Assembly: GCA_900757495.1 (NCBI GenBank)
Contig: CAAENX010000023.1
Location: 1 to 64,000, forward strand
Direction of reading: 5' to 3'
Length of the DNA stretch: 64,000 bases
Source: an uncultured Collinsella sp.
Lineage (GTDB): Bacteria > Actinomycetota > Coriobacteriia > Coriobacteriales > Coriobacteriaceae
Positions within the stretch are counted from its first letter, which is position 1; the number at the start of each line of letters is the position of its first letter. Both the position numbers and the translations under genes were made by a program. A model generated the notes under the pieces. That model ran no database searches. It saw only the letters and a program-made list of their open reading frames with translations, and was not told the origin of the DNA. Positions 63,932-64,000 of this stretch are shown piece after piece.

Positions 63932-64000
63932 ATGGCAACCAAGAAGCTGATCCTTGATCTGGATATGGGTGTGGATGATGCGATGGCACTCGCCTATGCC
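63932..64000 (+). CDS. Nucleoside hydrolase, 5' end only
   Basis: The first 23 codons are visible before the window ends. MATKKLILDLDMGVDDAMAL contains the calcium-binding D-x-D-x-G-x-DDA motif at the N terminus of inosine-uridine-preferring nucleoside hydrolases. It begins four bases after the ribokinase stop, consistent with a nucleoside-to-ribose-5-phosphate salvage operon. Confidence 0.82.
   Translation, partial: MATKKLILDLDMGVDDAMALAYA

Overview
The window looks like a high-GC Gram-positive gut actinobacterium of the Coriobacteriia, most probably Collinsella or a close relative. The evidence is GC-rich coding with strong GGAGG-type ribosome sites, a group-4 (Ech-type) NiFe hydrogenase, LPXTG cell-wall proteins, a coupling-factor (ECF) transporter with two fused ATPases, and a NRAMP-related transporter of the kind described from Eggerthella. 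The genus is inferred from gene content and style; no database was searched.

Layout. 1-5466: minus-strand housekeeping genes (pth, prs, glmU), with a nuclease-fold gene broken by one stop codon and bracketed by two ~203-bp inverted-repeat elements. 5666-8914: a complete ECF importer (EcfT, fused EcfA-EcfA, S component). 9450-16271: xth, a sirtuin, folP-folK fusion, BirA-like protein, a lower-GC AAA/DUF4143 ATPase framed by hairpin repeats, coaX and the initiator tRNA. 16361-16658: a very regular palindrome array. 16801-19676: an old-yellow-enzyme-type oxidoreductase and a solitary transposase-like HTH protein. 19963-25580: the Ech hydrogenase operon with echA and echB fused. 25776-38493: a flavodoxin remnant and two giant LPXTG surface proteins, a GH36-like glycosidase and a VWA/pilin-repeat adhesin. 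39099-48057: a two-component system divergent from an ABC-2 exporter, then a MacB/FtsX-type ABC pair. 48259-56538: DUF362 ferredoxin protein, alpha/beta hydrolase, hemolysin III, CorC-like protein, a stand-alone cyanophycin-synthetase N-domain protein, YtxH and PRC-barrel proteins, and a NodB-fold protein lacking its metal ligands. 56867-59982: a probable magnesium transport pair. 60528-64000: OatA-like acyltransferase, ribokinase and the start of a nucleoside hydrolase.

How the genes work together. The Ech complex would couple ferredoxin oxidation and H2 formation to ion pumping. Ribokinase and nucleoside hydrolase form a nucleoside-ribose salvage pair. The MgtE-like and NRMT-like genes form a metal module behind a structured leader. 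GlmU, OatA and the two anchored proteins serve the cell envelope and host surface.

The most unusual aspect is the density of distinct inverted-repeat families in one 64-kb stretch. They include a composite of two constant-length elements (162 and 160 bp) present twice in mirror orientation, an element that appears to lie in frame inside the fused EcfA gene, and an array of eight 15-bp half-sites alternating in direction every 40-41 bp.
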